Counted from the stretch's first letter, positions 27,237-36,476 are shown. The stretch: DNA of 64,000 nucleotides from Rhizorhapis suberifaciens (GCF_014200045.1 NZ_JACHOV010000008.1:62001-126000), one strand, 5' to 3'. The notes: generated by a model not told the origin, from the sequence alone. Numbers and translations: made by a program.

Positions 27237-28388
27237 TCAACCCTCCGTATCGAAAGCCACGCTGCCTTGATTGTACAGCTTCATGATCAAGCCCATTGCT
27301 GACTCCGAACTTCCAAGGACCGGATCGATACTGACGCGATCCTGCGCACAGATTTGCTCTGCCAATGCGATGGTTTCTTTGACGCACTCGAAACATTCGC
27401 CATCGACGAACATCAGCACGCAATCCTCCCCTTGCCGGATAAAGGAAAAGCGGCTGGCCGGGTTGCGGGACAGCGGAACGTCGTCGGCAACAAATCCGCC
27501 TATGTCCTCGATCTGAAGGACTTGTTCCGGCTGCCAATCCATGTCGGGATATTTGGGCTTGCTGCTATATTGCCCGAACCAACGCGCAAACGCCTCACGG
27601 TCGCGCATTGCCTCAGTGACCATTGCGTGCAGCGCTGCGATGGCGTCTTCCGAAATCTCGCCGGGATTGCCTTGCGTCCCTAGGTTCTGATCCTCGTAAC
27701 GATCATCGTCCTGCATCTCCCCCACCAGATCATCGCACCAATTCTCGATGAGTTCGCTGCGCGAAGGAGCCCGAAAGCCAACCGAATAGGTCATGCAATC
27801 ATCGCCAACCGCCACACCATTATGCGCTACCCGCGGCGGCACATAGAGCATATCGCCGGGTTCGAGCACCCATTCGTCGGTCGCCTCAAAATGGGCAAGC
27901 AGGCGCAAATCATCGTGCGGCAACAATTGGGTGGCAGCATCGCACAATCCGCCGACTTGCCAGCGACGCTTTCCCGACCCCTGGATCAGGAACACATCAT
28001 ATTGATCAAAATGCGGACCCACGCCGCCTTCATCGGTCGCATAGCTCACCATGACATCGTCGATGCGCCAATTGGGTATGAAGCGAAACGGAGCGATGAG
28101 CGCGGCAACGTCCGGCACATGATGATCGACCGCCTGCACCAACAGCGTCCACGGCTTTTTGCCGAGCTTGCTGAAACGCGCTTCCGGCAACGGACCATGT
28201 TCGGCCTTCCACCTGTCGCGGCTCTGCGTGATGAGGCGCGATTCGACGTCTTCTTCGCAGGCCAACCCTGCCAGTTCGTCGGGATCGAGCGGATTGCTCC
28301 ACGACATCCATGGATTTTTGATCAGCAGCGGCTTCTTCTGCCAATAATCGCGCAGGAAACCGTCAATATCGAAGTTGATGAATTGCAT
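27237..28388 (-). CDS. roxA: JmjC/cupin ribosomal protein arginine hydroxylase (RoxA/YcfD-like)
   Basis: A 383-residue Fe(II)/2-oxoglutarate oxygenase. E. coli RoxA hydroxylates ribosomal protein L16. The metal site is visible as HFDQYD (His 126, Asp 128) with the distal His 189 in PPRVAHNG. The N-terminus FDIDGFLRDYWQKKPLLIKN is typical of the family. Start ATG 28388 was chosen over an upstream frame extension to 28445. It is convergent with rluE (16 bases apart), so both flanking genes concern the large ribosomal subunit. Confidence 0.87.
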   Translation of the reverse strand: MQFINFDIDGFLRDYWQKKPLLIKNPWMSWSNPLDPDELAGLACEEDVESRLITQSRDRWKAEHGPLPEARFSKLGKKPWTLLVQAVDHHVPDVAALIAPFRFIPNWRIDDVMVSYATDEGGVGPHFDQYDVFLIQGSGKRRWQVGGLCDAATQLLPHDDLRLLAHFEATDEWVLEPGDMLYVPPRVAHNGVAVGDDCMTYSVGFRAPSRSELIENWCDDLVGEMQDDDRYEDQNLGTQGNPGEISEDAIAALHAMVTEAMRDREAFARWFGQYSSKPKYPDMDWQPEQVLQIEDIGGFVADDVPLSRNPASRFSFIRQGEDCVLMFVDGECFECVKETIALAEQICAQDRVSIDPVLGSSESAMGLIMKLYNQGSVAFDTEG

Positions 28389-28501
28389 AGAATACTCGCA
28401 GGCGCCTGTTCCCATTGCCTTGCCGGTATAAGCCCACGCTGTCAAAGCGAGCAGGACGGACGACCTTGCGCGCCGTCCAAATCCCCCCTACCTCCCGCGC
28501 A

Positions 28502-30280
28502 ATGGCGGCACCTATACTTTCCTATGAAGATCTCGGCTTAATCCAAGGCAGCGGCTGGCTGTTCCAGGGTCTCAATCTGTATGTCGGGGAGCGCGACCGG
28601 CTGGCGCTCATTGGCCGCAACGGCGCGGGCAAGACAACGCTGCTAAAACTCATCGCCAACAGCATCGATCCCGACAGGGGTCTGCGCAGCATCGTTCCGG
28701 GCACGCACGTCGTCATGCTGGAGCAGGATCCCGACCTCACCAATTTCGAAACCCTTCATGACTTTGCTTGCGGCGGCATAAATGCCCCGCCCCGCCATGA
28801 AGTGGAGGCAATCGCGGATCAGCTCGGCATCGACCTCATGCGTCCCGCCAGGACCGCCTCGGGCGGGGAGCGCCGCCGCGCCGCCATCTGCCGCGCGCTT
28901 GCCAGCCAGCCGGACCTGCTACTGCTGGATGAGCCGACCAACCATCTCGATCTCGCTGCCATCGATTGGCTTGAAAGCTGGCTCAACCGCTATACCGGCG
29001 CGTTCATCGTCATCAGCCATGACCGGACCTTCCTCACGCGCCTCACGCGCCAGACGCTCTGGCTGGACCGGGGTAATCTGCGCCGTAACGAGATCGGCTT
29101 CGGCGGTTTTGAGGCGTGGATGGAAAAAGTCTATGCCGAAGAATCCCGTGCCGCCGACAAGCTGGACGCCAAGCTTAAGATTGAGGCCCATTGGCTGGAA
29201 CGCGGCGTCACCGCCCGGCGCAAGCGTAACCAGGGCCGCCTTGCCAAGCTGCATGAAATGCGGGCGCAGCGGGCCTCCATGATCGGACCCGCCGGCACCG
29301 CCAAGCTCGCCATTGCCTCCGACGACGTGAAGACCAAGAGCGTCATCGTCGCCGAGAATGTCACGAAGCGATTTGGCGACCGGGCCATTATCAAGCATTT
29401 CTCGCTTCGCATCCAGCGCGGCGACCGGATCGGTATCGTAGGAGCGAACGGCGCTGGCAAGACGACGCTGCTGAAGCTTCTCACCGGCGAAATCCAACCC
29501 GACGATGGCAAGATCACGCAGGCCAAGACGCTGGACGGCGTCATCATCGACCAGCAGCGCAGCTTGATGGCGCCCGAAAAGCGCGTGCGCGACGTTCTCG
29601 CGGACGGCGGCGACTGGATCGACGTGCGCGGCGTGAGAAAGCATATTCAGGGCTATTTGAAGGAGTTCCTGTTTGAACCGACGCTGGTGGAAGCCAAGGT
29701 CGGAACCCTCTCGGGCGGAGAGCGCTCCCGCCTGCTCCTTGCCCGCGAATTCGCTCGCGCGTCCAACCTTCTCGTGCTCGACGAGCCCACCAACGACCTG
29801 GACCTTGAAACGCTGGACCTACTGCAAGAGGTCATCGCCGACTATGACGGCACTGTCCTTATCGTCAGCCACGATCGCGATTTTCTCGACCGCACCGTCA
29901 CTGTGACGCTGGGACTGGACGGCAGCGGCCAGGTGGATGTCGTCGCCGGTGGCTATGAGGATTGGGAGGCCAAGCGCCGTCCCCGCAACGCCAAGGGCTC
30001 AGCCAAAAAAACCGAAGCCGCTCCACCGCCCCCACGCCAGCAAACCAAGCTCAGCTACAAGGACCAGCGCGACTACGAACTTTTGCCCAAGCGTATCGAG
30101 GAACTGGAGGCGCAGATCGCCCGCGACGAAAACCTCCTACACGACCCGGATCTCTACACCAAGAACCCCGATCGCTTCGCCGCCCTCTCTATCGCAGTCG
30201 AACAGGCCCGCGCCGCCAAGGACGCTGCCGAGGAGCGCTGGCTGGAACTTGCCGAAATGCTGGAGGGTCTGGGAGGCTGA
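28502..30280 (+). CDS. ABC-F family ATPase (Uup-like)
   Basis: A 592-residue soluble protein with two ABC domains joined by a linker. Walker A motifs are GRNGAGKTT (near residue 38) and GANGAGKTT (near 320), signatures [11 protein letters not shown] and [12 protein letters not shown], and Walker B motifs [12 protein letters not shown] and [12 protein letters not shown]. The C-terminal coiled coil ([20 protein letters not shown]) is typical of Uup, which binds DNA or ribosomes and influences precise transposon excision. No membrane segments. ATG 28502. Confidence 0.9.
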   Translation: MAAPILSYEDLGLIQGSGWLFQGLNLYVGERDRLALIGRNGAGKTTLLKLIANSIDPDRGLRSIVPGTHVVMLEQDPDLTNFETLHDFACGGINAPPRHEVEAIADQLGIDLMRPARTASGGERRRAAICRALASQPDLLLLDEPTNHLDLAAIDWLESWLNRYTGAFIVISHDRTFLTRLTRQTLWLDRGNLRRNEIGFGGFEAWMEKVYAEESRAADKLDAKLKIEAHWLERGVTARRKRNQGRLAKLHEMRAQRASMIGPAGTAKLAIASDDVKTKSVIVAENVTKRFGDRAIIKHFSLRIQRGDRIGIVGANGAGKTTLLKLLTGEIQPDDGKITQAKTLDGVIIDQQRSLMAPEKRVRDVLADGGDWIDVRGVRKHIQGYLKEFLFEPTLVEAKVGTLSGGERSRLLLAREFARASNLLVLDEPTNDLDLETLDLLQEVIADYDGTVLIVSHDRDFLDRTVTVTLGLDGSGQVDVVAGGYEDWEAKRRPRNAKGSAKKTEAAPPPPRQQTKLSYKDQRDYELLPKRIEELEAQIARDENLLHDPDLYTKNPDRFAALSIAVEQARAAKDAAEERWLELAEMLEGLGG

Positions 30281-30320
30281 ACATTCGGCGCTCGTGGCAT
30301 TAAAGCTGCATCAATGCCTA

Positions 30321-30347
30321 TTTCGTGTCGAGCGATGTCGGGACACG
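30321..30347 (+). repeat. Single REP-type element (family 1)
   Basis: TTCGTGTCGAGCGATGTCGG followed by GACACG matches the left arm of the repeat at 12333. No matching right arm is seen, so this is a solo copy between the ABC-F gene and the small stress gene. Confidence 0.6.
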
Positions 30348-30381
30348 CTTGCGCATGGTCAGCATCGCCTGACCTCAGCTT

Positions 30382-30576
30382 TCACCTCTTCGCGTGCCCT
30401 TTCCCCTCTTCCTCCGCCTTGCGAAGTTCGTCGCCTTCGTCGCCTTCCAGCGCTTTTTTCGCAGCCTCGGCCTCTTTCTTCACGCGCTCAGGGTCGGCGG
30501 CATGCTGGCGAACCTTTTCGTCATATTCCCGGGCCGCGTCGTAATTGCCTTCACCTTGCACCTTGTCGTCGCCCAT
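30382..30576 (-). CDS. Small charged protein (64 aa), general-stress type
   Basis: A 64-residue highly charged protein ([20 protein letters not shown], then a Lys/Glu helix, [16 protein letters not shown]), predicted soluble and largely helical or disordered. It has the look of the small hydrophilic proteins that alphaproteobacteria induce in the general stress response. ATG 30576 with AGGAGAAGG upstream is clear; an in-frame extension to 30708 has no homologous look. An exact EcfG promoter lies 33 bases upstream. Biochemical role unknown. Confidence 0.75.
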   Translation of the reverse strand: MGDDKVQGEGNYDAAREYDEKVRQHAADPERVKKEAEAAKKALEGDEGDELRKAEEEGKGHAKR

Positions 30577-30608
30577 GGTCCTTCTCCTTGTCGGAAAGTC
30601 CATCTTCC

Positions 30609-30634
30609 AACGTGGCCCAACTCGGGAAGGTTCC
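30609..30634 (-). promoter_or_regulatory. EcfG general-stress promoter (exact consensus)
   Basis: On the minus strand GGAAC (30634-30630), 17 bases, CGTT (30612-30609). This is the full consensus with ideal spacing, 33 bases before the ATG of the small charged protein at 30576. Confidence 0.75.
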
Positions 30635-30716
30635 CGCTTGCGTCTGCGCGTACCCATCGCCATTTGAGGGCGAACACCCCTTGCCCCATGCGAACAAATC
30701 TGGAACAAACGGCACC

Positions 30717-33686
30717 ATGCTGACTCATATTTCGGTGCGCGGCGCGCGCGAGCACAACCTGAAGGGCGTCAATGTCGACCTGCCGCGCGACAAGCTGATC
30801 GTCATCACCGGCCTGTCGGGTTCGGGTAAATCGTCCCTTGCCTTCGACACCATCTATGCCGAGGGGCAGCGGCGCTATGTCGAATCCCTTTCCGCCTATG
30901 CGCGCCAGTTCCTTGAAATGATGCAGAAGCCGGATGTCGAGCATATCGACGGCCTCTCGCCCGCCATCTCCATCGAGCAGAAAACCACCAGCCGCAACCC
31001 GCGCTCCACCGTCGCCACCGTCACCGAAATCTACGATTATATGCGCCTGCTCTGGGCGCGCGTCGGCGTTCCCTACAGCCCTGCCACCGGCCTCCCCATC
31101 GCGGCGCAAACAGTGAGCCAGATGGTCGACCGCGTTATGCAGCTTCCTGAGGGCACCCGCCTTTACCTCCTCGCCCCCGTCGTGCGCGGCCGCAAGGGCG
31201 AGTACCGCAAGGAAATGGCGGAATGGCAGAAGGCCGGCTTCACCCGCGTCCGCGTCGACGGCGAATTCCACGACATCGAGGAAGCCCCTGCGCTCGACAA
31301 GAAGTACAAGCATGACATCGAGGTCGTCGTCGACCGCATCGTGGTGAAGGATGGCATAGAAACCCGCCTTGCCGACAGCTTCGAAACCGCGCTGAAGCTC
31401 GCCGATGGCCTCGCCTATGTGGATTTAGTGGACTCTTCTCCCCTCCCGCCTGCGGGAGGGGCCGGGGGTGGGCCTGTAACGAATGACGGGAGCGACACGC
31501 CCACCCCTAACCCCTCCCGCAAGCGGGAGGGGAATCTTAAGGGCGCATCCCTCCCCTCCAACCGCATCGTCTTCTCCGAAAAGTTCGCCTGCCCCGTCAG
31601 CGGCTTCACCATATCGGAGATCGAGCCCCGCCTCTTCTCCTTCAACGCCCCGCAGGGCGCCTGCCCCGCCTGCGATGGCCTGGGCGAGAAGCTGGAGTTC
31701 GACATCCAGCTCGTCGTCCCCAACGAAGCTCTCTCGCTCAAGAAAGGCGCGGTCGTCCCCTGGGCCAAGTCCAACCCGCCCAGCCCCTATTACATGCAGG
31801 TGCTCGGCTCCCTCGCCCGCGAGTTCGGCTTCTCCCTCGACACCCCCTGGGCCGATTTGCCCCCGGAGGTGAAGGTCATCATTCTCCACGGCACCGCAGG
31901 CAAGCCCGTCACCCTGCGTTTCCAGGATGGGAAGAAGACCTATGAGGTCAGCAAGCCCTTCGAAGGCGTCATCGGCAATTTGAACCGCCGCATGCTGCAG
32001 ACCGACAGCGCCTGGATGCGCGAGGAGCTTGGCAAGTACCAGACCGCCCAGCCCTGCGAGACCTGCAACGGCGCCCGCCTCAAGCCCGAGGCGCTCGCGG
32101 TCAAGATCGCGGGGGAGGATATCTCCATCCCCACCCGGCGCTCGGTGGTGGACGCGCTTGCCTTCTTCCAATCCCTCCCCCAGCACCTCACCGACCAGCA
32201 AAACCAGATCGCCAAGGCCATCCTGAAGGAAATCATCGAGCGCCTCGGCTTCCTCAACAATGTCGGCCTCGATTACCTCAATCTCGACCGCACCAGCGGC
32301 ACCCTCTCGGGCGGCGAGTCACAGCGCATCCGCCTCGCCAGCCAGATCGGCAGCGGCCTTTCGGGCGTCCTCTACGTCCTCGACGAACCCAGCATCGGCC
32401 TGCACCAGCGCGACAATGACCGCCTGCTCATCACCTTGAAGCGCCTGCGCGACCTTGGCAACACCGTCATCGTCGTCGAGCATGACGAGGACGCCATCCG
32501 CACCGCCGACTACATCGTGGACATGGGCCCCGGCGCGGGCGTCCACGGCGGAGAGATCGTGGCGCAGGGCACCCTCAACGACCTCCTCGCGCATCAGGAC
32601 AGCCTCACCGCCGATTACCTCAACGGCACCCGCGCCATCCCCCTGCCGGACAAGCGCCGCAAGGGGTCCGGCAAGAAGCTCACCGTCCACGGTGCCCGCG
32701 CCAACAACCTGCAGAACGTCACCGCCAGCATCCCGCTCGGCACCTTCTGCTGCATCACCGGCGTCTCGGGCTCGGGCAAGTCGAGCTTCACCGTCGACAC
32801 GCTCTACGCCGCGTCCGCCCGCGCGCTCAACGGCGCGCGCATCATCGCGGGCGCGCATGACAAGATCACCGGCCTAGAATATTGCGACAAGGTCATCGAC
32901 ATCGACCAGTCTCCCATCGGCCGCACCCCGCGCTCCAACCCCGCCACTTATACGGGCGCCTTCACCAACATCCGCGACTGGTTCGCCGGCCTCCCCGAAG
33001 CGCAGGCGCGCGGCTACAAGCCCGGCCGCTTCAGCTTCAATGTGAAGGGTGGCCGCTGCGAAGCCTGTCAGGGCGACGGCGTGCTGAAGATAGAGATGCA
33101 CTTCCTGCCGGACGTCTATGTCACCTGCGATGTCTGCCACGGCGCGCGCTACAACCGCGAAACGCTGGAGGTGAAGTTCAAGGGCAAATCGATCGCCGAC
33201 GTGCTCGACATGACGGTCGAGGACGCGGTCGAATTCTTCAAGGCCGTCCCCCCCATCCGCGACAAGATGGCGATGCTGGCCGAAGTGGGCCTTGGCTATG
33301 TAAAGGTTGGCCAGCAGGCCACCACCCTCTCAGGCGGCGAAGCCCAGCGCGTAAAACTCGCCAAGGAACTCAGCCGCCGCGCCACCGGCAACACCCTCTA
33401 CATATTGGACGAGCCCACCACCGGCCTCCATTTCGAAGACGTCCGCAAACTCCTCGAAGTCCTCCACGCCCTGGTGGACCAGGGCAACAGCGTGGTCGTG
33501 ATCGAACATAATCTCGACGTCATCAAAACCGCCGATTGGATAATCGATTTAGGCCCCGAAGGCGGCGTCAAGGGCGGCGAAATCGTCGCCGAAGGCCCGC
33601 CGGAAAAGGTGGCGAACAACCCGAGGAGCTTTACCGGGGCGTATCTCAAGCCAATGCTGGAGAAGAAGCAGGTAGCCGCAGAGTGA
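30717..33686 (+). CDS. uvrA: Excinuclease ABC subunit A
   Basis: The damage-recognition ATPase of nucleotide excision repair, 989 residues. Walker [10 protein letters not shown] is at 32-40 and a second is near 690 (GVSGSGKSS). Zinc modules are CPACDGLGE (first) and CEACQGDG...[10 protein letters not shown] (second); signatures are [12 protein letters not shown] and [12 protein letters not shown]. The start follows the family N-terminus [19 protein letters not shown]; longer upstream extensions are not homologous. Unusual: residues about 242-272 are encoded by a 93-base palindromic repeat pair inserted in frame in a variable segment before the first zinc module, adding a low-complexity stretch ([20 protein letters not shown]). 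Confidence 0.96.
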   Translation: MLTHISVRGAREHNLKGVNVDLPRDKLIVITGLSGSGKSSLAFDTIYAEGQRRYVESLSAYARQFLEMMQKPDVEHIDGLSPAISIEQKTTSRNPRSTVATVTEIYDYMRLLWARVGVPYSPATGLPIAAQTVSQMVDRVMQLPEGTRLYLLAPVVRGRKGEYRKEMAEWQKAGFTRVRVDGEFHDIEEAPALDKKYKHDIEVVVDRIVVKDGIETRLADSFETALKLADGLAYVDLVDSSPLPPAGGAGGGPVTNDGSDTPTPNPSRKREGNLKGASLPSNRIVFSEKFACPVSGFTISEIEPRLFSFNAPQGACPACDGLGEKLEFDIQLVVPNEALSLKKGAVVPWAKSNPPSPYYMQVLGSLAREFGFSLDTPWADLPPEVKVIILHGTAGKPVTLRFQDGKKTYEVSKPFEGVIGNLNRRMLQTDSAWMREELGKYQTAQPCETCNGARLKPEALAVKIAGEDISIPTRRSVVDALAFFQSLPQHLTDQQNQIAKAILKEIIERLGFLNNVGLDYLNLDRTSGTLSGGESQRIRLASQIGSGLSGVLYVLDEPSIGLHQRDNDRLLITLKRLRDLGNTVIVVEHDEDAIRTADYIVDMGPGAGVHGGEIVAQGTLNDLLAHQDSLTADYLNGTRAIPLPDKRRKGSGKKLTVHGARANNLQNVTASIPLGTFCCITGVSGSGKSSFTVDTLYAASARALNGARIIAGAHDKITGLEYCDKVIDIDQSPIGRTPRSNPATYTGAFTNIRDWFAGLPEAQARGYKPGRFSFNVKGGRCEACQGDGVLKIEMHFLPDVYVTCDVCHGARYNRETLEVKFKGKSIADVLDMTVEDAVEFFKAVPPIRDKMAMLAEVGLGYVKVGQQATTLSGGEAQRVKLAKELSRRATGNTLYILDEPTTGLHFEDVRKLLEVLHALVDQGNSVVVIEHNLDVIKTADWIIDLGPEGGVKGGEIVAEGPPEKVANNPRSFTGAYLKPMLEKKQVAAE
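31440..31532 (+). repeat. REPIN-like inverted repeat pair inside uvrA, in frame
   Basis: The left arm CCCCTCCCGCCTGCGGGAGG continues through GGGGTGGGC to 31472. The right arm from GCCCACCCCT at 31499 to GCGGGAGGGG at 31532 is its imperfect reverse complement, and each arm is itself a small palindrome. Total 93 bases, exactly 31 codons, with no stop, so UvrA stays open through it. Confidence 0.85.
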
Positions 33687-33693
33687 CAGCAAA

Positions 33694-33765
33694 CCCTCTC
33701 CCTTTCAAGGGAGAGGTTACGAACCTTAGCGCCAAAGGCGCTTAGGCGCAGTTGGGTGTGGGTTC
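33694..33765 (+). repeat. REP-type element downstream of uvrA
   Basis: CCCTCTCCCTTTCAAGGGAG is a hairpin, followed by AGCGCC/GGCGCT and the tail GTTGGGTGTGGGTT. It is of the same general design as the element inside uvrA (GC hairpin plus GGGTGGG-like tail). Confidence 0.6.
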
Positions 33766-33766
33766 A

Positions 33767-33799
33767 GCCATAAAAGCGGCTCAACGCCGCTTTTATGGC
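33767..33799. terminator. Bidirectional terminator-like perfect hairpin
   Basis: GCCATAAAAGCGGC (33767-33780), loop TCAAC, GCCGCTTTTATGGC (33786-33799): a perfect 14-bp stem with A/T runs on both sides of the GC core. It lies after uvrA and before the toxin-antitoxin promoter. Confidence 0.7.
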
Positions 33800-33817
33800 A
33801 AGAGGGGGAGCAAAATC

Positions 33818-33846
33818 TTGACAATACTACGCCATTGGCGTATGCA
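33818..33846 (+). promoter_or_regulatory. Sigma-70-type promoter of the toxin-antitoxin gene
   Basis: TTGACA at 33818-33823, exactly 17 bases, TATGCA at 33841-33846. The expected transcription start is about 33853, three bases before the ATG at 33856, so the mRNA would be nearly leaderless. Confidence 0.75.
33828..33842. promoter_or_regulatory. Palindromic operator inside the promoter spacer
   Basis: TACGCCA-T-TGGCGTA is a perfect 15-base palindrome filling the space between -35 and -10 and covering the first two bases of the -10. This is the expected place for autorepression by the Xre-type antitoxin encoded downstream. Confidence 0.7.
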
Positions 33847-33855
33847 CCTCGCTAC

Positions 33856-34500
33856 ATGACCGCCCGTATCACCGTGGTCGAAACCTCGCTCTACCTCTCA
33901 AGGGCAGAGCGGATAATGACGGAAGCTGAGCGCGATCATGTTGTGGATGTCATATCCGAAAACCCGGAAGCAGGCGTGGTCATCAAGGGCACCGGCGGCC
34001 TCCGGAAAATGCGTATTGCCCTGCAAGGACGCGGCAAGCGCGGCGGAGGAAGAATAGTCTACTGGTTCCACTCCCCTGACTATCCGACGGTGCTGATGCT
34101 GGCATTCGCCAAAAATGAGGCCGACGATCTCAGCAGCGAGCAGAAGAAGCGGCTCATAGCGGCAATTGAGGGACTACGAGGATTTCGGAGTAAGACGATG
34201 AAGGACGAAGATTTCGAGGACCTGCTGAAAAGCATCGACGAGGCCCGCCGCTGGGCGCGTGGCGAGCATGTCGAGGGCCTGCGCGTCCACCACGCCCCCG
34301 CCCCGATGGACATCGCCGCCATCCGCAAGCGCACCGGCGCAACGCAGGACGCCTTCGCCCGCCAAATCGGCGTCTCCATCGCCACCCTGCGCAACTGGGA
34401 ACAGGGCCGCCGCACCCCCGAAGGTCCCGCGCGCATATTACTGGCGATGCTGGCGCGCGACCCGAAAATCGTGGCGAAAACTTTGGGTGAGGCGGCATAG
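33856..34500 (+). CDS. Fused RelE/HigB-like toxin and Xre-type antitoxin in one frame
   Basis: A 214-residue protein. Residues 1 to about 108 match the HigB/RelE mRNA-interferase family usually paired with NadS-type antitoxins (ISENPEAGVVIKGTGGLRKM, GRIVYWFHSPDYPTVLMLAF, AKNEADDL). Residues about 115-214 match the antitoxin (KDEDFEDLLKSIDEARRWAR, then Xre helix-turn-helix ATQDAFARQIGVSIATLRNW). These are normally two genes. Here no stop separates them, but the antitoxin part keeps its own ATG at 34198 with GGAG at 34187-34190, so free antitoxin (100 aa) could also be made. A TAA in the next frame ends 4 bases before that ATG, suggesting fusion by a single-base indel. A TTG at 33835 is less likely as start. 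Confidence 0.8.
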   Translation: MTARITVVETSLYLSRAERIMTEAERDHVVDVISENPEAGVVIKGTGGLRKMRIALQGRGKRGGGRIVYWFHSPDYPTVLMLAFAKNEADDLSSEQKKRLIAAIEGLRGFRSKTMKDEDFEDLLKSIDEARRWARGEHVEGLRVHHAPAPMDIAAIRKRTGATQDAFARQIGVSIATLRNWEQGRRTPEGPARILLAMLARDPKIVAKTLGEAA

Positions 34501-34517
34501 GCTACCGTCAGCCATCC

Positions 34518-34601
34518 GTCATTCCCGCGAGGCGAGGACCCACCCCCCGGCCCCACACCAAGCAAAAAGTTCAGGAGCGGTCCCGCCTTCGCGGGAATGA
34601 C
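34518..34601 (+). repeat. REPIN-like inverted repeat pair (family 2)
   Basis: GTCATTCCCGCGAGGCGAGG at the left and TCCCGCCTTCGCGGGAATGA at the right are imperfect reverse complements about 84 bases end to end. A related arm occurs at 25331-25362. Confidence 0.75.
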
Positions 34602-34635
34602 GAAAAAGGTTATGACGGCCTCGAAAGGAGCAACC

Positions 34636-34818
34636 GTGGCATTTCAAAACCTCAAGCCGGATCGAGAACCCATCCCCTTCGACGAATTCCAACGCGACCT
34701 CGCACGCCGCCGCGAAGCGCTTGGCGAAATCAACATGCCCCGCAACAGCGGCAAGCGCCGGACGGAAAGCAAGAAGGCGCTGCTCAAGGCGATCAAGGCT
34801 GCTGGCGGAAAGGGGTGA
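34636..34818 (+). CDS. Small basic protein of unknown function (60 aa)
   Basis: The frame is open from 34597, but the likely start is GTG 34636, preceded at six bases by AAAGGAG; the upstream ATG codons lie in or beside the REP element. The product (AFQNLKPDREPIPFDEFQRD, later GKRRTESKKALLKAIKAAGG) is short, charged and basic at its C-terminus, possibly nucleic-acid binding. It sits between the toxin-antitoxin gene and the AT-rich operon. Not recognised. Confidence 0.5.
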   Translation: MAFQNLKPDREPIPFDEFQRDLARRREALGEINMPRNSGKRRTESKKALLKAIKAAGGKG

Positions 34819-34844
34819 GCAATTTAGTAAACTGTCGTTGACCT

Positions 34845-34905
34845 TCTGCAACCTCCGCGAGTCCCCCACGTTTGGTGGACCAGGGCAACAGCAATGTGGT
34901 AGTGG
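34845..34905 (+). pseudogene. Decayed fragment similar to the 3' part of uvrA
   Basis: Bases 34873-34892 are identical to uvrA bases 33472-33491 (20 nt, encoding the VDQGN region of the second ABC domain), and similarity with substitutions and indels extends about 25 bases to the left and 15 to the right. It is not open in the uvrA frame beyond the shared block. It marks the left edge of the AT-rich operon and suggests past recombination with, or partial duplication of, a uvrA gene. Confidence 0.55.
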
Positions 34906-34934
34906 AGTGAAGAAATTGATTAATCGCTCACCAG

Positions 34935-35996
34935 TTACAAATCTTCACCTACGGGTTCGTCAACAACTTCTATTCCATCAGGATCATCAAAATGGGCCTG
35001 CATATGCATATGAATGTTGACCCTTACGGCTGCCGCCATGGCCGGAGCGCGGATTGCTGGGTCTAGCCCTTCCGCTGTCGACTTGATCATGTAGTTACCC
35101 CACAATCCAGTATCGCCATCCCAATCAGGGTCGTCGGTGATTCTTTCGGCTATATCCGGGTAAGTTTCACCATTATCACTGCGGAAAGCAGTCCAGTCGC
35201 TGCGATCAGCTATATCTATGCGGGGCACGTTGGTCATAGGCACAGGGTCTGTGGGCGGTCGAGTGCTACCCCAATCCCCATAGTACAACCGGCCCTTATT
35301 TACATTTCGTCTAACATTCTGAAATAGAACGCGTTCGTTGACGGCAAATTTTCGCTTTGGACCCATGCCATTGAAAGCGTGCGGAAAACTGCTTCCAGCC
35401 ACAACGATTTCGAAAGCATCATTAATTTCAAGAATTTCATTTACAATTGATGTGCAATTACTTGATTGCTGAAGAACGTCTATTCTCCATCCGCAATCTA
35501 TGACAAAGACTACGTTTTCCAAATTTCTAGCAAAACAATTCTCAGCAACTTGCGAATAATCGCCGGGATTATTCGCCTCCACCCTCACAACGAGTCCGCG
35601 CTCAAGGTTTCCAACGCGGTTCAGTTGATGTTGTAGCTCCAAAGTTTGGTGGCCTTCTCGCCGCAAAACCGGAATGCGATTGGGCGCCTCTGCAACACAA
35701 TCGTAATATGCTGAATACCCCCTAGCGGAATTGAAGAGACCTACGAACTCCCTATAAGCTGGCTTGTCAATATCAGGATTCCGCTTACTAGCATCCAAAT
35801 CAAGGCCGTATCCTCGTTCTCCCAAAGAGTCCGATATTACGTCAAATACTTTGGAAAGATACTTGGCATTTAACCATGGTCGAACACGAATTACCGGAAA
35901 AATCAAATTCTTTGTACCTGACGGTAATTCCCTTAGAGCCCTCATCTCGGCCAAGCGTGCATGCAAAAGAGGCACATACCTCCGTCCCTCAAGCAT
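34935..35996 (-). CDS. Beta family protein (phage P4-type Beta)
   Basis: 353 residues. The N-terminus RRYVPLLHARLAEMRALREL and the spacing of YGLDLD, LVVRVEANN, VVFVIDCGW and YYGDWGSTRPP fit the Beta protein family named after a satellite-phage gene; in phage P4 Beta belongs to the gop-beta-cII locus reported as an anti-phage module. The domain looks like a TIM-barrel-type fold with acidic strand ends, but no known catalytic motif is evident. ATG 35996 directly follows the TAA of the ImmA/IrrE gene (0-nt junction). The DNA is clearly AT-richer than its surroundings (25 of 60 G+C at 35461-35520), pointing to horizontal transfer. Function unknown. Confidence 0.7.
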   Translation of the reverse strand: MLEGRRYVPLLHARLAEMRALRELPSGTKNLIFPVIRVRPWLNAKYLSKVFDVISDSLGERGYGLDLDASKRNPDIDKPAYREFVGLFNSARGYSAYYDCVAEAPNRIPVLRREGHQTLELQHQLNRVGNLERGLVVRVEANNPGDYSQVAENCFARNLENVVFVIDCGWRIDVLQQSSNCTSIVNEILEINDAFEIVVAGSSFPHAFNGMGPKRKFAVNERVLFQNVRRNVNKGRLYYGDWGSTRPPTDPVPMTNVPRIDIADRSDWTAFRSDNGETYPDIAERITDDPDWDGDTGLWGNYMIKSTAEGLDPAIRAPAMAAAVRVNIHMHMQAHFDDPDGIEVVDEPVGEDL

Positions 35997-36476
35997 TTAT
36001 ACCCCCAGCTTAATTCTCATCGCTGCCTGAGAAACTCTGAATTCCGATGCTAGCCTCTCTACCCGTTCGTCAACAGACAGATGACTCACACGCCCCAATG
36101 CCTCTCGAACACTTTTGTCAGGCATAATTAGCTGAGAAGCAAGTTTATTTGCTTCCACTTCTTTTCGATTACTGAGCGCAGATCTATACATGACGTCGTC
36201 AACGACCCCGCCTCCAATATCCTGCCGATGGAGTAGGAAATGGGCGATCTCATGAGCAAGTGTAAATCGCTGCCTTTCTGTCATCTCGTGACGATTGAGG
36301 CGTATCCGATAGCCACATTCCGCTGTATCGGACGGCTCAATTAATCCAGATATGCCCGGGGGAAGCGATGACTTAAAAACTTCAATGCCCAAATCCCTTG
36401 CGAGAGCCCCTAGCTTGACAGGGACCTCACCCAGGTGCGACTCTAAAATATTACGATATTTTTCTGGAATTGTCAT
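35997..36476 (-). CDS. ImmA/IrrE family metallopeptidase
   Basis: A 159-residue protein with the gluzincin motif HEIAH at 75-79 (TLAHEIAHFLLHRQD) and the usual downstream helix carrying EVEANKLASQLIMP, whose Glu is the third zinc ligand. ImmA/IrrE proteases cleave repressors in phage, mobile-element and radiation-response circuits. No helix-turn-helix substrate gene is adjacent, which is unusual. Its ATG overlaps the upstream membrane-protein stop by 4 bases, and its TAA abuts the Beta ATG, so all three act as one operon. It may sense a signal and activate the Beta protein by cleavage; that is inference. Confidence 0.85.
   Translation of the reverse strand: MTIPEKYRNILESHLGEVPVKLGALARDLGIEVFKSSLPPGISGLIEPSDTAECGYRIRLNRHEMTERQRFTLAHEIAHFLLHRQDIGGGVVDDVMYRSALSNRKEVEANKLASQLIMPDKSVREALGRVSHLSVDERVERLASEFRVSQAAMRIKLGV

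Noticed and set aside
29937-30716. Upstream in-frame extension of uvrA
   Set aside because: It overlaps the ABC-F gene end and the small stress gene, and UvrA proteins begin at MLTHISVRG.
33472-34892. 20-base direct repeat read as phage attachment sites
   Set aside because: No integrase gene in the interval and similarity extends beyond the 20 bases, so a uvrA fragment is the simpler reading.
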